Shown here: positions 20,513 to 31,156 of the stretch, piece by piece
How positions within the stretch are numbered: position 1 is the first letter of the stretch
Layout: each line of letters opens with the position of its first letter
Assembly (NCBI GenBank): GCA_029851415.1
Contig: CM056742.1
Coordinates: forward strand, 113,586,246-113,650,245
Direction of reading: 5' to 3'
From: Eretmocerus hayati
Lineage: Eukaryota > Arthropoda > Insecta > Hymenoptera > Aphelinidae
Length of the DNA stretch: 64,000 bases
The notes under the pieces: generated by a model
The model's database searches: none
Told to the model about the DNA's origin: nothing
The model's input: the letters and a program-made list of their open reading frames with translations, nothing else
Made by a program: the position numbers and the translations under genes

Positions 20513-20639
20513 GAACTGAATCTACGAATGAGTGAACGGGAACGTGATGCTTGTTCTAGTCACAGCCGACGTGATGGGGTTCGTAGTCACTAAGCGCGCG
20601 GCGCATAGAGTGACTACGAGTCTCTAGACGTGAAATCAT

Positions 20640-20990
20640 ACGGAATCGATTTGAAAAAGAACATACGAAGCTTATGCGCACGTCACTATCAAAAACAAAA
20701 AGTTGTATTGGTCCAGATTCTGTTGCTTGGGATTCAAAAATATTTATCTTGGAACATAGCACACTGCTGTTCATTGGAGGGATGATTTTTAAGAATAAGA
20801 CATGGATGAGTGTTTTTGGTTTTTCTATTTGTTACTGTTCACAGCTTATATTTGTCAATCTGGGAATTTTCAATCATTGCCATAGCCAAGTCCTGAAATC
20901 TTCCCCCCTCCCACTTCACTTTTTCCAAAAGTCTAACTCGGCGAGTATCACCATCCTTTCCCCCCATAACTTCATCTGAGATCAAAGTAT
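20640..20990. other. No gene recognised
   Basis: A plus-strand frame at 20674-20979 is hydrophobic near its middle but has no family motif. Nothing else is supported. Confidence 0.3.
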
Positions 20991-21023
20991 GAATTTCAAT
21001 TCTTAAGGGTCATGAGATCAGGC

Positions 21024-21563
21024 GAAACATGTCGAGTAACTTTTTACTAAAATCTAAACGTCAAACAAATGCAGAGAGATTGCAAAATATTAATTTCAAT
21101 TCTTGAGAGTCATGAGATCAGGGAAAGTATGTCGAGTAATTTTTTTGCAAAATCTGAATGTGAAATGCATGAAAAATGATTCATCACATTACAATCTGAT
21201 TATCTCTCTGTAAGTTTGACTCAACTTGAGTTACTCACCATCTCTTTTTTCCTTAAAATATATTGCAAATAATAGACCAATAAAAAAAACAGAAGTGAGC
21301 AAATTCAATCTAGCATTGATCGTTCCAGTTAGGAAGTCAGTTAAGATGGTGAGTAACTCAAGTTGAGTCAAACTTACAGAGAGATAATCAGATTGTAATG
21401 TAATAAATCATTTTTCATGCATTTCACATTCAGATTTTGCAAAAAAATTACTCGACATACTTTTCCTGATCTCATGACTCTCAAGAATTGAAATTAATAT
21501 TTTGCAATCTCTCTTCACTTGTTTGACGTTTAGATTTTGGTAAAAAGTTACTCGACATGTTTC
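21024..21563. mobile_element. Foldback element with nearly identical arms
   Basis: Arms 21024-21245 and 21344-21563 are inverted copies with only a handful of differences, around a 100-base AT-rich loop. Within each arm a shorter direct repeat is visible (GTCATGAGATCAGG...GTCGAGTAA occurs twice on the left, once just outside the left arm). No target duplication could be fixed. No coding content. The close identity of the arms suggests recent origin or gene conversion. Confidence 0.75.
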
Positions 21564-21759
21564 ATCACAATCTGGAAAAAATACGCTGCTAAAAGAGATT
21601 AGCAGAATGCTCCTTCTTAGCGATAAGTAGTCTCAGATGATCACTCAAACTAATGGTAGATTCGGAAAACTGAATAAATTCCAAAATCATGATTGAAATT
21701 CCCGGCAAATAGTTTCATTTCCCCTGTGGTCCAATCCATTTCATTCTCACCTCATATTA

Positions 21760-22340
21760 TACCCATAATAACATACAAAAACAATCGTTTGGTTGAGGCG
21801 GAGTTTTGATACAGTTGGTTCATAGATAAAAATGGAGTGCTTTGAGGAAATTTTGATTTTTGGAAGGAAAAATGGATTTTAATCGGGTTCAAACGTAGTT
21901 GAATCAAATTCGATTCCGACTAATTGGTGTAGAATACTGGAAAATCATCTGTCTAGTTTATTAAAAGGTGGATAAATTAGTTGCAGAGGGAGATCTAAGC
22001 AGGAAAAGAATTTTAGTTGAAAATTTTCCATCATGTTTTGAGTTATTTTCACAAGATTCCCTTCAAGAGGAATTCCGATGACTACACTAGGGTTTTTTGT
22101 GCAAGATATACCGTCTGGTTCAGGCGAAATTTTCATATAGTTGGTATGAAGATTATGAAAGTGGAGTATTTTGAAAAATTTTTGGATTTTTCAAGAATGA
22201 ATTTAATTTTGACTGTATTGAAACGAATTCTGAAAGAATTCCGTATCAATCAATCGATTCAGAATGAGGAAAAAGGATCAGTCTAGTTTATCGAAATCCG
22301 AATGGATTAGTTTGTGGAGAAGATATGAGGAGAGTATGAA
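21760..22340. repeat. Diverged tandem duplication, period about 328 bp
   Basis: Two units are alike in order: a GGTT(G/C)AGGCG segment, GTTGGT with AT-rich sequence, GGAGT(G/A)(C/T)TTTTGA, AAATTCGAT or AAACGAATTC, and CTAGTTTAT at 21953 and 22283. Many substitutions separate them, so the duplication is old. No gene. Confidence 0.5.
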
Positions 22341-23555
22341 TATTAAAAAAAAAGGGACGGAGCGACGAGTCCTTGGAAGGTATTGGAGGATTTGAGGAGA
22401 AAAAGTGTTACTTACAATCGTTAGATTTTGGCGAGAGGAACAAGATGGTTAAAGCACTTTGGTTATATTTGTTGAAGAAAATATTCGATTGAGTGGAAAT
22501 ATTGATCAAAAATTTGTTGGGCCGGAAACAAAGCTTCCTCTTTGGAGATTGCAATACATAGTCAAATGTTCCCTGAAACAGACTCAATCTGTTAATTCTC
22601 GGATGCAGTTTATTATTTGTTGAATCTGCGAATTGAATCTGTGAATTTTACAAATTCAAACTGTTAACTGACAGCTTTCTAAGTTGATATGATGGCAAGG
22701 TGCTCGTCTAGAAAAAGTTTCAACCGGCTCAAGCGGTACTGTAGAATCCCAGAATTCAATTAATAATTAGAAAATCCTTTTCCGAAAATTGAATCCATCC
22801 GTCATGGGATCGATTCGTAGATCGTCGGGTTAGAATCTCGGAGGTATGTCCACGGCTCTCTTGAGATACCAGTATTATTCCGTGTAGCGGATTTCGTGGC
22901 GTTTTGTTTTCTCGTACATGAAAAATGGAGATTTGTATGTGGTTTGACTTACGCAACGCGTTTTGGGTAGTGCTGAGCTATAACTATTTACCAGAAATTA
23001 TTAACAAGTAACTATTATGGAGCATTGCGAACTATTTTCATTGGGAAAAATTTTCTTGCATTTTCTACCACATTTTGAGAGGAAATGGTTTGCCTAAGCA
23101 TGTCATCAAAACCCATAGTTTTGTGGGGTAATTTCTTGAGTTCCAGGAACTTTTTTGGAAAGATTAGACTTTTCAAATCCATGATTGTTTGTTGATCTCA
23201 AGTGAGATGAAATTTCTCGACTCTCCGTAACTCCAAACTGCTGTTCAAAGCATCTGCAAGAAGAGGTAAACCAAATACATCCAGAAAATTGTTCTACTTA
23301 TCCGTTAATCCCTTGCAAATCCCCGCGCGTCAGGGCATTCTCCACGGCAAGTTATAGTCCACATATTGAATTCGTAGAATTTACAGATCCAAATGTGAAT
23401 GATTCTGCCAAGTCTAAGATCTAGACGAATTCATCTGTTGAAATTGAATATTCATCTGTTGAAGTTACATACTCATCTACAGAAATAACAGATATATTTA
23501 TAGAAATAATTTCTGCAAATTCAATTAGTGAGATTTCACAGTTTAAGATTCACAG
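22341..23555. other. AT-rich, no gene recognised
   Basis: Only short frames. At 22800-22840 there is a weak B-box-like GGTTAGAATCTC without a convincing A box. Nothing further is supported. Confidence 0.35.
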
Positions 23556-23720
23556 TGTGCCTATCCGACTATATATCCACCCTCCCACCCATTCATCTAT
23601 CTATCCAAACACCATCTATCCCAACACTCATCTATCTCACCCGTTGATCAATCCACTCACCCATCGATGCCACTCATTCACTCATTCATCCCTCCTCCCA
23701 TCCATATAACATCTATCCAT
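23556..23720. repeat. Degenerate CATC/CCAT simple repeat
   Basis: The plus strand is dominated by imperfect CATCTATC, CCAC and CCCATTCATC words. This is low-complexity microsatellite-like sequence with no coding content. Confidence 0.7.
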
Positions 23721-24196
23721 TTCAGAATATAATCATTTGGTTGAAAATTCAACCAATTCTTTACAGTAAGGCTAATTTTCGGCTAAAAATGTTCATGCAG
23801 CGCTCTGATTTTGAATTTTGGGCCTCTTCTCGCACTAGGGTCTTTTTGTTTGACATTTTTCCTTGAACTTTGTCCGTGACAAAGTCCTCTAAAAAGGATT
23901 CGGGATACGCTCTCGTTATTTGAGGAAAATTCCTCATTCTTAGTGACAATCCCATAACAAGAAAGAGATGCATGGCTCTGGGTCTAATCTGGGCAGAATG
24001 TCCACGAAACCTATGCATGATAGTTGGTTTAATATTGCATTTTGAGAAACGATTTGAGCGAACCCACTATATCGATCACCTCTACGCCACTACTAAGAGT
24101 GATGCATGGTACTCCAAATACATTAGGTAACAAAACGATAGGTCTGGATTGTCTCTGTCCTAAGAGAAGATGATTTTCTGATGTTTTTTTTTTTTT
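23721..24196. other. No gene recognised
   Basis: Two short minus-strand frames without motifs. A run of about thirteen T residues lies at 24186-24198, at the edge of the following repeat. Confidence 0.3.
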
Positions 24197-25617
24197 CACG
24201 TAGAGACCGAATTCCGTGCTCAATTTAGCTCCTACACGTCAGGATTTTCTTGAGTCACGAAAAACTGATTTTCCAAAGAACAATGGTTTTGGGATTCTTT
24301 TCCCAATTTTCAAAGTAGATGATTATTCAGCGAGGGGGTATCATTTGGTCGAAATGTATACCAATATGTATTTTCCTACGTCCTTTGACCCGCTGAACAC
24401 GACCCCGTAGTCAGTTTTGAGTTGCTGCATCAGGATTTTTTGCTACAGCCAAGAAACTTATTTCTTCAAGGATTTTTGACCTCAACAATAATCCTGATTT
24501 GGTACCTCAAAACTGACGACGGGGCCGTGTTCAGGGGTCATGTTGCGTCCGACAACCATGTTTGGATACCCCGTGCGAAGAGGAATTTTCCTGCTCATAA
24601 TTTCAACACAGCAAAACTTGTTGCAAGAACAGGTGTTTAAGAAAATATTTGCGGCATCAAATCACACTTTCTACGGGTACCAAAAAATGTTCTTCTCAAA
24701 GTTCATAACAAAACGAAGAAAGTGCGATATTAAACGATCATTTCAGTCCATCCTAGCTGGTTCCATGATTCTTTGGAAATTCAGTGCAGAATTGGCCTTT
24801 TTGCCAAATACTAGGTGGACTTACTAGACTAATGACTTCACGGTTCCATTGGAGCGTTCGATAACCACCAGTGTCGTGTTCAGTGAGTCAAAAATGATAG
24901 GAAAATATGCATTTTGACCAAATGGCACTCCCTTGCTGGATAATCATCACCTTCGGAAATGGGAAGAAAATCCAAAAAATAGTATTAGTAGGAAATCAGT
25001 TTTTTGTGATTGAAAAAAGAAGATCTTGACGCGTAGGAGCAGAACTGAGCACGGTTTCGATATCTACGTCAATAGATGAATGAGAAAGAATTATGTGGTC
25101 CAGTGTCATTTACAGGTGAATGCACCGAGAGTACATTATTTCTATTGATAATAATAAGTGTGTAACAACATGTAAAAAATGAGGCGTATATATTCTGAGG
25201 AGGTACGAAAAAAAAATAATAGAAAAAATAAAAAATGAATAAAAAAATTTCGCCCGGGCGGGGATTGAACCCAGAACTCCCGGGTTTAGAGCGAGGCCGT
25301 TACCGCTAGACCACAAATGTAATACTTTATTGTTTACCAAATGTTACATCATGTTCATCACCCCCCCCCCCCCTCTGGGGGGCTTGGGTTTTGATTTTTA
25401 CTAATTCAGTTTAAAACCCCCTCAATTCGCATAAACATGTCCTCATTCAGTTTTGAACGTGAAAAACTGGAATGTAATATCGGAAGAAGGCAACAAAGTT
25501 CTTCTGGCCCTCAATAATTGAATCTCCTTTTCAAAATTTTCTCCACTCATTTCTCGTTGGAAAATGAAGCCTAGCTGTTCAAAGACATCGGTTCTTTTAT
25601 AAAAATATTCCATTATT
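24197..25617. repeat. 1.4-kb repeat, copy 2 (inverted relative to 8673-10066)
   Basis: This matches copy 1 in reverse orientation over about 1.4 kb. Here the inner TIR unit is more complete: CGTAGAGACCGAATTCCGTG (about 24201) pairs with CACGGTTTCGATATCTACG (about 25049), giving a unit of about 24197-25070 with arms of some 200 bases. The outer part carries the tRNA-like head and a homopolymer-C stretch near 25361-25372. No transposase frame is present. Confidence 0.65.
25252..25321 (-). mobile_element. tRNA-like SINE head, second copy
   Basis: On the minus strand it has A box TGGTCTAGCGG (25303-25313) and B box GGGTTCAATCC (25262-25272), the same boxes as at 8975-9043. A difference in the anticodon-arm region (GCCTCGCTCTAAACC here) shows the copies have diverged. 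It lies inside the larger 1.4-kb repeat. Confidence 0.6.
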
Positions 25618-25784
25618 GCCAAACCCATACGATATTCCGTTCAAAACCAGAAAAATTGCCCCCTGTCACGATGAGAATCGCCTTCCCCTGTCGCTTGGCT
25701 ATCAAAAATACGTGAGCGTGGGCGGGTTCCCATTGAAATCTGTAAGTGAGGACTAATTGGTGCGCTGGGCGATCAGCGGGGCTT

Positions 25785-26535
25785 CAGCTCAGGGGCCCTA
25801 TTGAAGTAAAATTTCGCGCAAACTACACGCGTGGCGAGCATGATTTTGCGCGCGTAGAATGTATTGATATTCGCTACGGCCACCGTATCATAATCTATTT
25901 GGAAACAAGAGGTAAATTAGATAATTTCAATAAACCCTTTCGACTACACTTATTAGGACAGGCGTAAAGTTGCATGCTTACTCAAGAGTCAAAATATTTT
26001 TCATGAACACAGAGAAACAATACCAACGTCTCCAAAAATCTCCACATGGTAGGAACATTTTCTTAAGCAGGAATTGGAGTTGAATCTTAGGGATACTGAG
26101 ATAAGAATAGTGAGACAATTCATCATTCTCTCACCTTATACATGAAAAGGAAGACTTCTGCCTGAGGAGTTCGCAACATTTTTGTGGAACTAATCAGCCA
26201 TCTGACCGCAGTTATATCCGTATTGGCTTCAATTTCGATGTCTGCTCTGAAAAATTTTCCTCTTCACGTCCAATCTTTCTGGTGACGTTGCGGTATTATT
26301 TTCCTGCGTTAATTAAGAATATCTTGACTCTTGAGTAAGCATGGACGTACCATAACGCTTGTTCCAATAGGTGCTGTCGAGAGAGTTTGTCTAAGCTATT
26401 TAATTATTCTATTCACCTCATGTTCCCAACTAGGTTATGATACGGCGGTCGCAGCAAAGATCAATACATTTCACGCGCGCAAAATCATACTCCGCACGCA
26501 TGCGATTTGCGTGAAACTCTTCCTCGATAGGGTCC
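25785..26535. repeat. Diverged inverted repeat around a MITE
   Basis: The segment at about 25790-25905 (GATTTTGCGCGCGTAGAATG, CCGTATCATAATC) recurs inverted at about 26430-26535 (CATTTCACGCGCGCAAAATC, GTTATGATACGG). When both are translated in the shared frame, most differences change the amino acid, so the similarity is that of a repeat and not of a conserved protein. The MITE 25973-26343 sits between the arms. Confidence 0.6.
25973..26343. mobile_element. Small TIR element, about 371 bp
   Basis: The ends are inverted repeats CATGCTTACTCAAGAGTCAA(A/G)ATATT, 26 or more bases with one or two mismatches. I cannot identify a target duplication. The interior of about 320 bases has no coding frame. 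It resembles a MITE; the superfamily is unknown. Confidence 0.65.
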
Positions 26536-26668
26536 CAGTAGTTAGAGCGTCGTACTTCCACCCGAGAGGCTCGGGGTCGATTCCCATTTGCGGCACGAGT
26601 TCCTTCAGTCGCTTTCTTTTTCGGAGTTAGAATACCGAAATGCATTGACGAGCCCACGTTACATGGCA
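26531..26668 (+). mobile_element. tRNA-derived SINE
   Basis: The head has CCCAGTAGTTAGAGCGTCG (A-box region) and GGGGTCGATTCCC (B box) at the right spacing. A body follows (TCAGTCGCTTTCTTTTTCGG, ATACCGAAATGCAT) that is repeated at 46463-46551. The shared body beyond the tRNA head shows a dispersed SINE family and not a single tRNA pseudogene. Confidence 0.7.
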
Positions 26669-27059
26669 TCTTTTGTGGCGACCCGCTTGATATCGCTTTC
26701 GTATAGAATGGATAATAGCCTCGACTCTAATTCGATAATTCAATTAAATTAATTCGAGAAATTCAATCGAAATTCACACTTCCTTCTCACTATAAGAGGT
26801 AGCGCCGGAATCGGCCTTTGCTGTGGCACAACCACTCGAGTTGAAGTATACAGGTGGTGCTGATACCTCTCACTCCATAATCATCAATTCACAGCTTTAT
26901 CGACCGACGTAGATTAGGTAGTAGTCTGGTCATTGGTCATCCGATAAGGGGAATCTAGGATTAAAAGGAGGATTCCTGAAGAAGAAATCGGTGATGTGTA
27001 CCATGACATAAGAAATTAGTAGCGGTCAGTAAAACTGCCATAGACAGCAATCAGGGCTG
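26669..27059. other. No gene recognised
   Basis: Mixed-composition sequence with no long frame and no repeat noticed. Confidence 0.3.
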
Positions 27060-27235
27060 CCGCGATACGAGACGACACGATATTTCACAATTATCGATGT
27101 CGATGTCGTGGTTCCAGAATGATATCGTTATCGATATCGATGTCGTGAAATGTTGTCGCTCTATTGTCGTTGTCGTGTCGATGTCGAACGATAATGTCGT
27201 CGACATTATCGATATCGTCTTAAATTTTTCTATTT
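27060..27235. repeat. TCG/GAT-rich low-complexity block with DRE-like sites
   Basis: Imperfect repeats of TCGATGTCG and TATCGATATCG fill the block. Two perfect TATCGATA octamers (27129-27136 and 27207-27214) match the insect DREF/BEAF binding site. They may be a by-product of the simple repeat. Confidence 0.5.
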
Positions 27236-27344
27236 TTTTAGGCAAGTGCGACACTTACAATGGGAGGACCAAGCCTTTGGATCACCAATCCTTTCCAAAA
27301 TTTTCTTACCGTTTGTTACTACCTAGAATAGGAAAAATCCAGAG

Positions 27345-28031
27345 TACCGTATTTACCCGTGTAAAAGACGCACCTATAGATAAGACGCACCCTATTTTTT
27401 GGGGGGAAGAATCGGAAAATAATAAGAACCTGTAGATAAGACGCACCCATGGATAAGACGCTCCCCGGTTCACTAGGGCTCGGAGTGAAAAATTTCAGAT
27501 GAAACCGGGCAAATGAAGGACAATAGAGATTCATTCGATATATCACAATGCATTTATTGTCCACTCTCTCGATTTCCAACAGCTCCAGCTTGTCGCACAA
27601 CCTTTAGTTTGAAAGCACTTGTATATGAATTTCTCTTTTTGAGCTCCATATTTGTAATCTCGCTCAGCTGTTGAGCTACTGAGATTCGACAGTGTACTGA
27701 TGTTACCGAATGTTGATGAAATTTTGAATATCATATTCATTCGCGATGTGGCAATGCTGTTATGACGATCACTTAGTTTTGATGTAATTGAAATACGTAC
27801 ACAAAGTCACACAACTGCGCGTACATTCACGCGTGTTTACGATTGTGAACAATTTCAAGGGTATTCTATACATTTCTGGTGCGTCTTATACACGAGTGCT
27901 GCCAACATATTTTCCGCACAGAAAATATTAAGCACCTATAGATAAGACGCACCCATAGATAAGACGCACCCCTGTTTTGGAGTGCTCAAAACTGATTTTT
28001 TGGTGCGTCTTTTACACGGGTAAATACGGTA
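27345..28031. mobile_element. TIR element with CCGTATTTACCCGTGTAAAA ends
   Basis: Inside a TA at each end, the element starts and ends with a perfect inverted repeat of 28 bases (CCGTATTTACCCGTGTAAAA then GACGCACC). Subterminal AGATAAGACGCACCC motifs are repeated several times at both ends, like transposase-binding repeats. The interior has only short frames, so it is non-autonomous. Similar terminal motifs occur widely in animal genomes, but I do not assign a superfamily. Confidence 0.75.
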
Positions 28032-28053
28032 CATGGCGCGGGAGCAGGGTCGA

Positions 28054-28123
28054 GGGGCAAAAGCCCCGGAGGAGGTGGAGGGGGCAAAGCTCCCGCCGGG
28101 GGGTTCGGGGGGCAGAGCCCCCC
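28054..28123. repeat. Three adjacent G/C hairpins
   Basis: Three short hairpins follow one another: GGGGC-aaaa-GCCCC (28054-28067), GGGGGC-aaa-GCTCCC (28080-28094) and GGGGGGC-aga-GCCCCCC (28107-28123). The spacing is about 26-27 bases. They lie directly beside the TIR element ending at 28031, in strong GC contrast to the surroundings. Confidence 0.6.
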
Positions 28124-28134
28124 GACTGAGGAAG

Positions 28135-28895
28135 ATTAGGAAAATAACTTCTATTAGACAACTTTATGCAACTTTCCGATGTTTGGGTGCTTGGACAATT
28201 GCATAAAATAGCATTTCGTCCGTGAGAGTGCCTGCTACTGAGAGAGTATTTCGACCGTCTCCTGCGGGTCGGGCCGGAAACCAATCGCTCAGAAGCAATC
28301 TACAACTTCATAAACTCACAAGAGGAACACCAACCTTGTGATCGCGGTCAGGTTATGGTATATATTCACGTCGCATGGCGTGAGCAATTTCGACTAACGA
28401 TGAAACGGCACTTGTCGTTAGCTTATGGAAAATCTGTACAAACTCACGGCACATGGCGTGAGCGCGTTTCTTTTCAAGTTCCTGGGCCATGTGCCCTGTA
28501 TAAGGACCATCGATGCCACATAAGACACAGTACAGTTCATAGAGTCATTCCGGGTCACGCGAGAGAGTGTCGAAACGAGTTATTTCTGGGCATGTTGTTC
28601 CCTCCGCGGGACTTGTCTGTCACGCGTTCTCCTTCGATATCTCGTTATGCGTGAGTGCGTGTGTGGAAGTTGGATAAGTTTTCAGAGGCACCCGTGATAC
28701 AATGTCTGAACATTCATAATCTTTTCTTTTTCCGACATAAAGTGGAAACGTACCTTGAACATTTTTTGAATGCATTCATTTCATTACCATTCTTACGTGC
28801 CTACGAAATATCAATTTAAATCGGAGATATATTCTCGACGACGCTCCAGCAGTTGAAGCAGTGAAGCAGCTCGCAGCAGAAAGCGCCCGAGGTCA
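28135..28895. other. No gene recognised
   Basis: Short frames only; an ATGGCGTGAGC motif occurs twice (about 28374 and 28453). It may be 5' flank or untranslated sequence of the Jockey-like relic that follows. Confidence 0.3.
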
Positions 28896-30560
28896 TTGCA
28901 CTCGACCTCGAAGCGCCTCCTAATCATCTTAAACCTTCACACGAAGCCCAAAACTTCTACAAAAACCTTCGGTCGAGTGATGATTAAGGTCTTCGAGTTT
29001 GTTTCATTTTTTTTGTGTGCCATCTTACTCCACCTCATCAAGACCTTATTAAAACTTCTTATGGACACCAATGAAGCTCACCTCATAGCTCGAAGGGCGT
29101 TCAATACCCAAGACCTGCCGATAGAAGAACACAAGCTCTCTGTATCGAATCCACCCGACATCCTCAATGTATTCGGAGCTTACTTCGAAACAATCAATTC
29201 TCCCATGCAATTAAACTAGGGTACAGAATATAGGAACACGGTGGAAACGATCATGGGCCTTATAGTCAACAATTCCAAAGAGAACCTTCAAAACAACGCT
29301 ACGATATCATATTTCAGCGATACCAATTCAGCTCTCTGCCCCGAACAACCCGAAAGCTCCACTCATTTCACGAACCCAGACCTGTTAGAAATAATTCTGT
29401 GCAATCTTCCGAACAAAACCCCCTTAGGAATCGACAAGATACCCCCAATCATTCTCAAACATCCACCACGCAACATAGTGCCATGCTACACGATAGTTTT
29501 CATCAACTGCCTAGATTACCGGACCTTCCTCGATGTGTGGAAACGTGCCAAAATCCTACCCATACTGAAAAAAATAACCCAGAAACTAATTTTCCTAGCT
29601 ACCGCCCAGTCAGCCTCACACCAGCAATAAGCAAAGCCTTCGAGGTAGTCATCAACCAAGACCTCAAGGATTACATGCAAACCCTCAAAACAATTCCCGT
29701 CAATCAATTCGGATTCAAATACGGGCACTCAACCACACACGCCATTCACAAAATCGTCAACCACATCAACGACCACCTATACAATAAAAAAGTCGTGGGC
29801 GCTTGCCTAGTAGACCTCCAAAAAGCTTTTGACTCTGTATGGATCCTAGGACTTGTATACATCTTATACTCCGAAGGATATGGACCCCTATGGACCTCAT
29901 CCAAATTATCTGGCACCTGACATCCAACAGGTCATTTGTTACGTGGGACGGCTTCAACTGCTCAACACTCACTTTCCTTATAGTCGAAGGTCTCATGCAA
30001 GGGACCGTGAACTCCACAGATCTTTCCAACATATCCTCATACAAAATCACGAATCTCTTCAGACTCAACCAGAATAATAGCACATACTCAGCAACTTTCG
30101 GAGACGACTACGTCATCCTTGTGGCCGGCAAAAGCATAGCAAGAGTCCAGAAAAAACTCGAAACGCTGGTAAACCAAACCAACAAATGCTATCAGTCCCT
30201 CAACCTCAAGGTCAATTAGGAGAAGAAATGCGAAACAGTCTTAATCCGAGTCTCTCTGAACCAACTCGGGAACAACAAAAGAGAACAAATCAAAGATTTC
30301 CAAACTCCTTCCAGACGGAGAGCGGACCCATCCCCAACTTCAATAAACCTTCTGTTGAATACCTAGGAGTCGAACTTGACAACCTTGTGCGCTTTCACTC
30401 ACGCAATCTGCAGCAGTCCAGTATATTTTTTCGGCTGTAGGCCTGAGTGATCACCTCAGATTCATTTCTACCATTCGTGTCCGGCCTTTTCACCCCGTTC
30501 TTCTGAAACTCCTCATTCTGCAAATACTAAACATCCGAACAACTCTATAGCTGTTGTGAT
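28896..30560 (+). pseudogene. Jockey-clade non-LTR reverse transcriptase, decayed
   Basis: The order is a pre-RT segment (PPDILNVFGAYFETINSP), RT finger blocks in two frames (LPNKTPLGIDKIPP; WKRAKILPILKK), then PSYRPVSLTPAISKAFEVVI, NQFGFKYGHSTTHAIHKIVN, and the first palm motif VDLQKAFDSVW. After another frameshift come LMQGT (for the family's P-Q-G) and FGDDYVILVAG in place of the usual Y-A-D-D. A thumb fragment follows near 30350 (VEYLGVELDNLVRF). Stops at 29217 and several frameshifts (about 29580, 29860, 30210) make it non-functional. The endonuclease is missing, as expected for a 5'-truncated copy. Clade is inferred from the RT blocks. Confidence 0.8.
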
Positions 30561-30960
30561 TAAAGTTATCTCGCCAACCATCAGGAATAGAATGTATCTA
30601 GAGCTCGTCTCCTGAAAGATAAATCTGCCAAGGCTATTTTCGGCGTAGGAGGCGAGCAAAGAGTCTTTATTACTCCACTATGGCCACGCTCCACGCATGA
30701 ACTTTTCAGTGCTGCTATCATCAAAGCAAGAGAACTCAATTATCTGCGCCCAACTGTAAGGAACCTTGTTGTCTGCATGTGCCCCGAGCGTAATGCCCCG
30801 ATAATTTGTATATACACTGTTGCCGACCTTGTCAGACTCAACCCACGAGCTCCTCAACAAGACCCTCATAGACCAGATCCCTCTAACTTCGGCCAGCAAT
30901 CTAATTGGTCGCAGCCCCCGCATTCTTCACAGCAGCCAATTTACCCACAGATCCCGTCAT
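30561..30960. other. Decayed 3' flank of the Jockey-like relic
   Basis: No open frame with homology is seen; the sequence lies between the end of the RT relic and the start of the I-clade element. Confidence 0.35.
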
Positions 30961-30965
30961 TGGGG

Positions 30966-30999
30966 AGTTTGGTTCGAGCGTTCGATACGAGCAGACGTG
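30966..30999 (+). promoter_or_regulatory. Internal RNA polymerase II promoter with DPE
   Basis: Taking the A of GGAGTTTGG (30966) as +1, the motif AGACGTG occupies exactly +28 to +34 (30993-30999). This is the downstream promoter element (A/G)G(A/T)CGTG known from arthropod non-LTR elements such as jockey, F, Doc and I. The exact spacing supports 30966 as the element's first base. Confidence 0.65.
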
Positions 31000-31156
31000 T
31001 TTACGTATAGTTACGCGTTATTTGAGTCGTATATCTGGTGAATATTGTGACTTTGTTGACACCGTTGATGTGGTGATATAATAGTGCAAGTGTGAACTTT
31101 TAATCGGAATCTCTCACTACTGCAGTACCACAATATCGGGCACAGATGCCGGATGA

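Noticed and set aside
22800..22850. tRNA-like B box GGTTAGAATCTC
   Set aside because: One or more consensus positions differ and no A box lies at the right distance.
25746..26669. Two similar peptides (FARVECIDI / FARVKCIDL) as a conserved protein family
   Set aside because: Codon comparison shows most differences are amino-acid changing, so there is no sign of protein-level constraint. It is a diverged inverted repeat.
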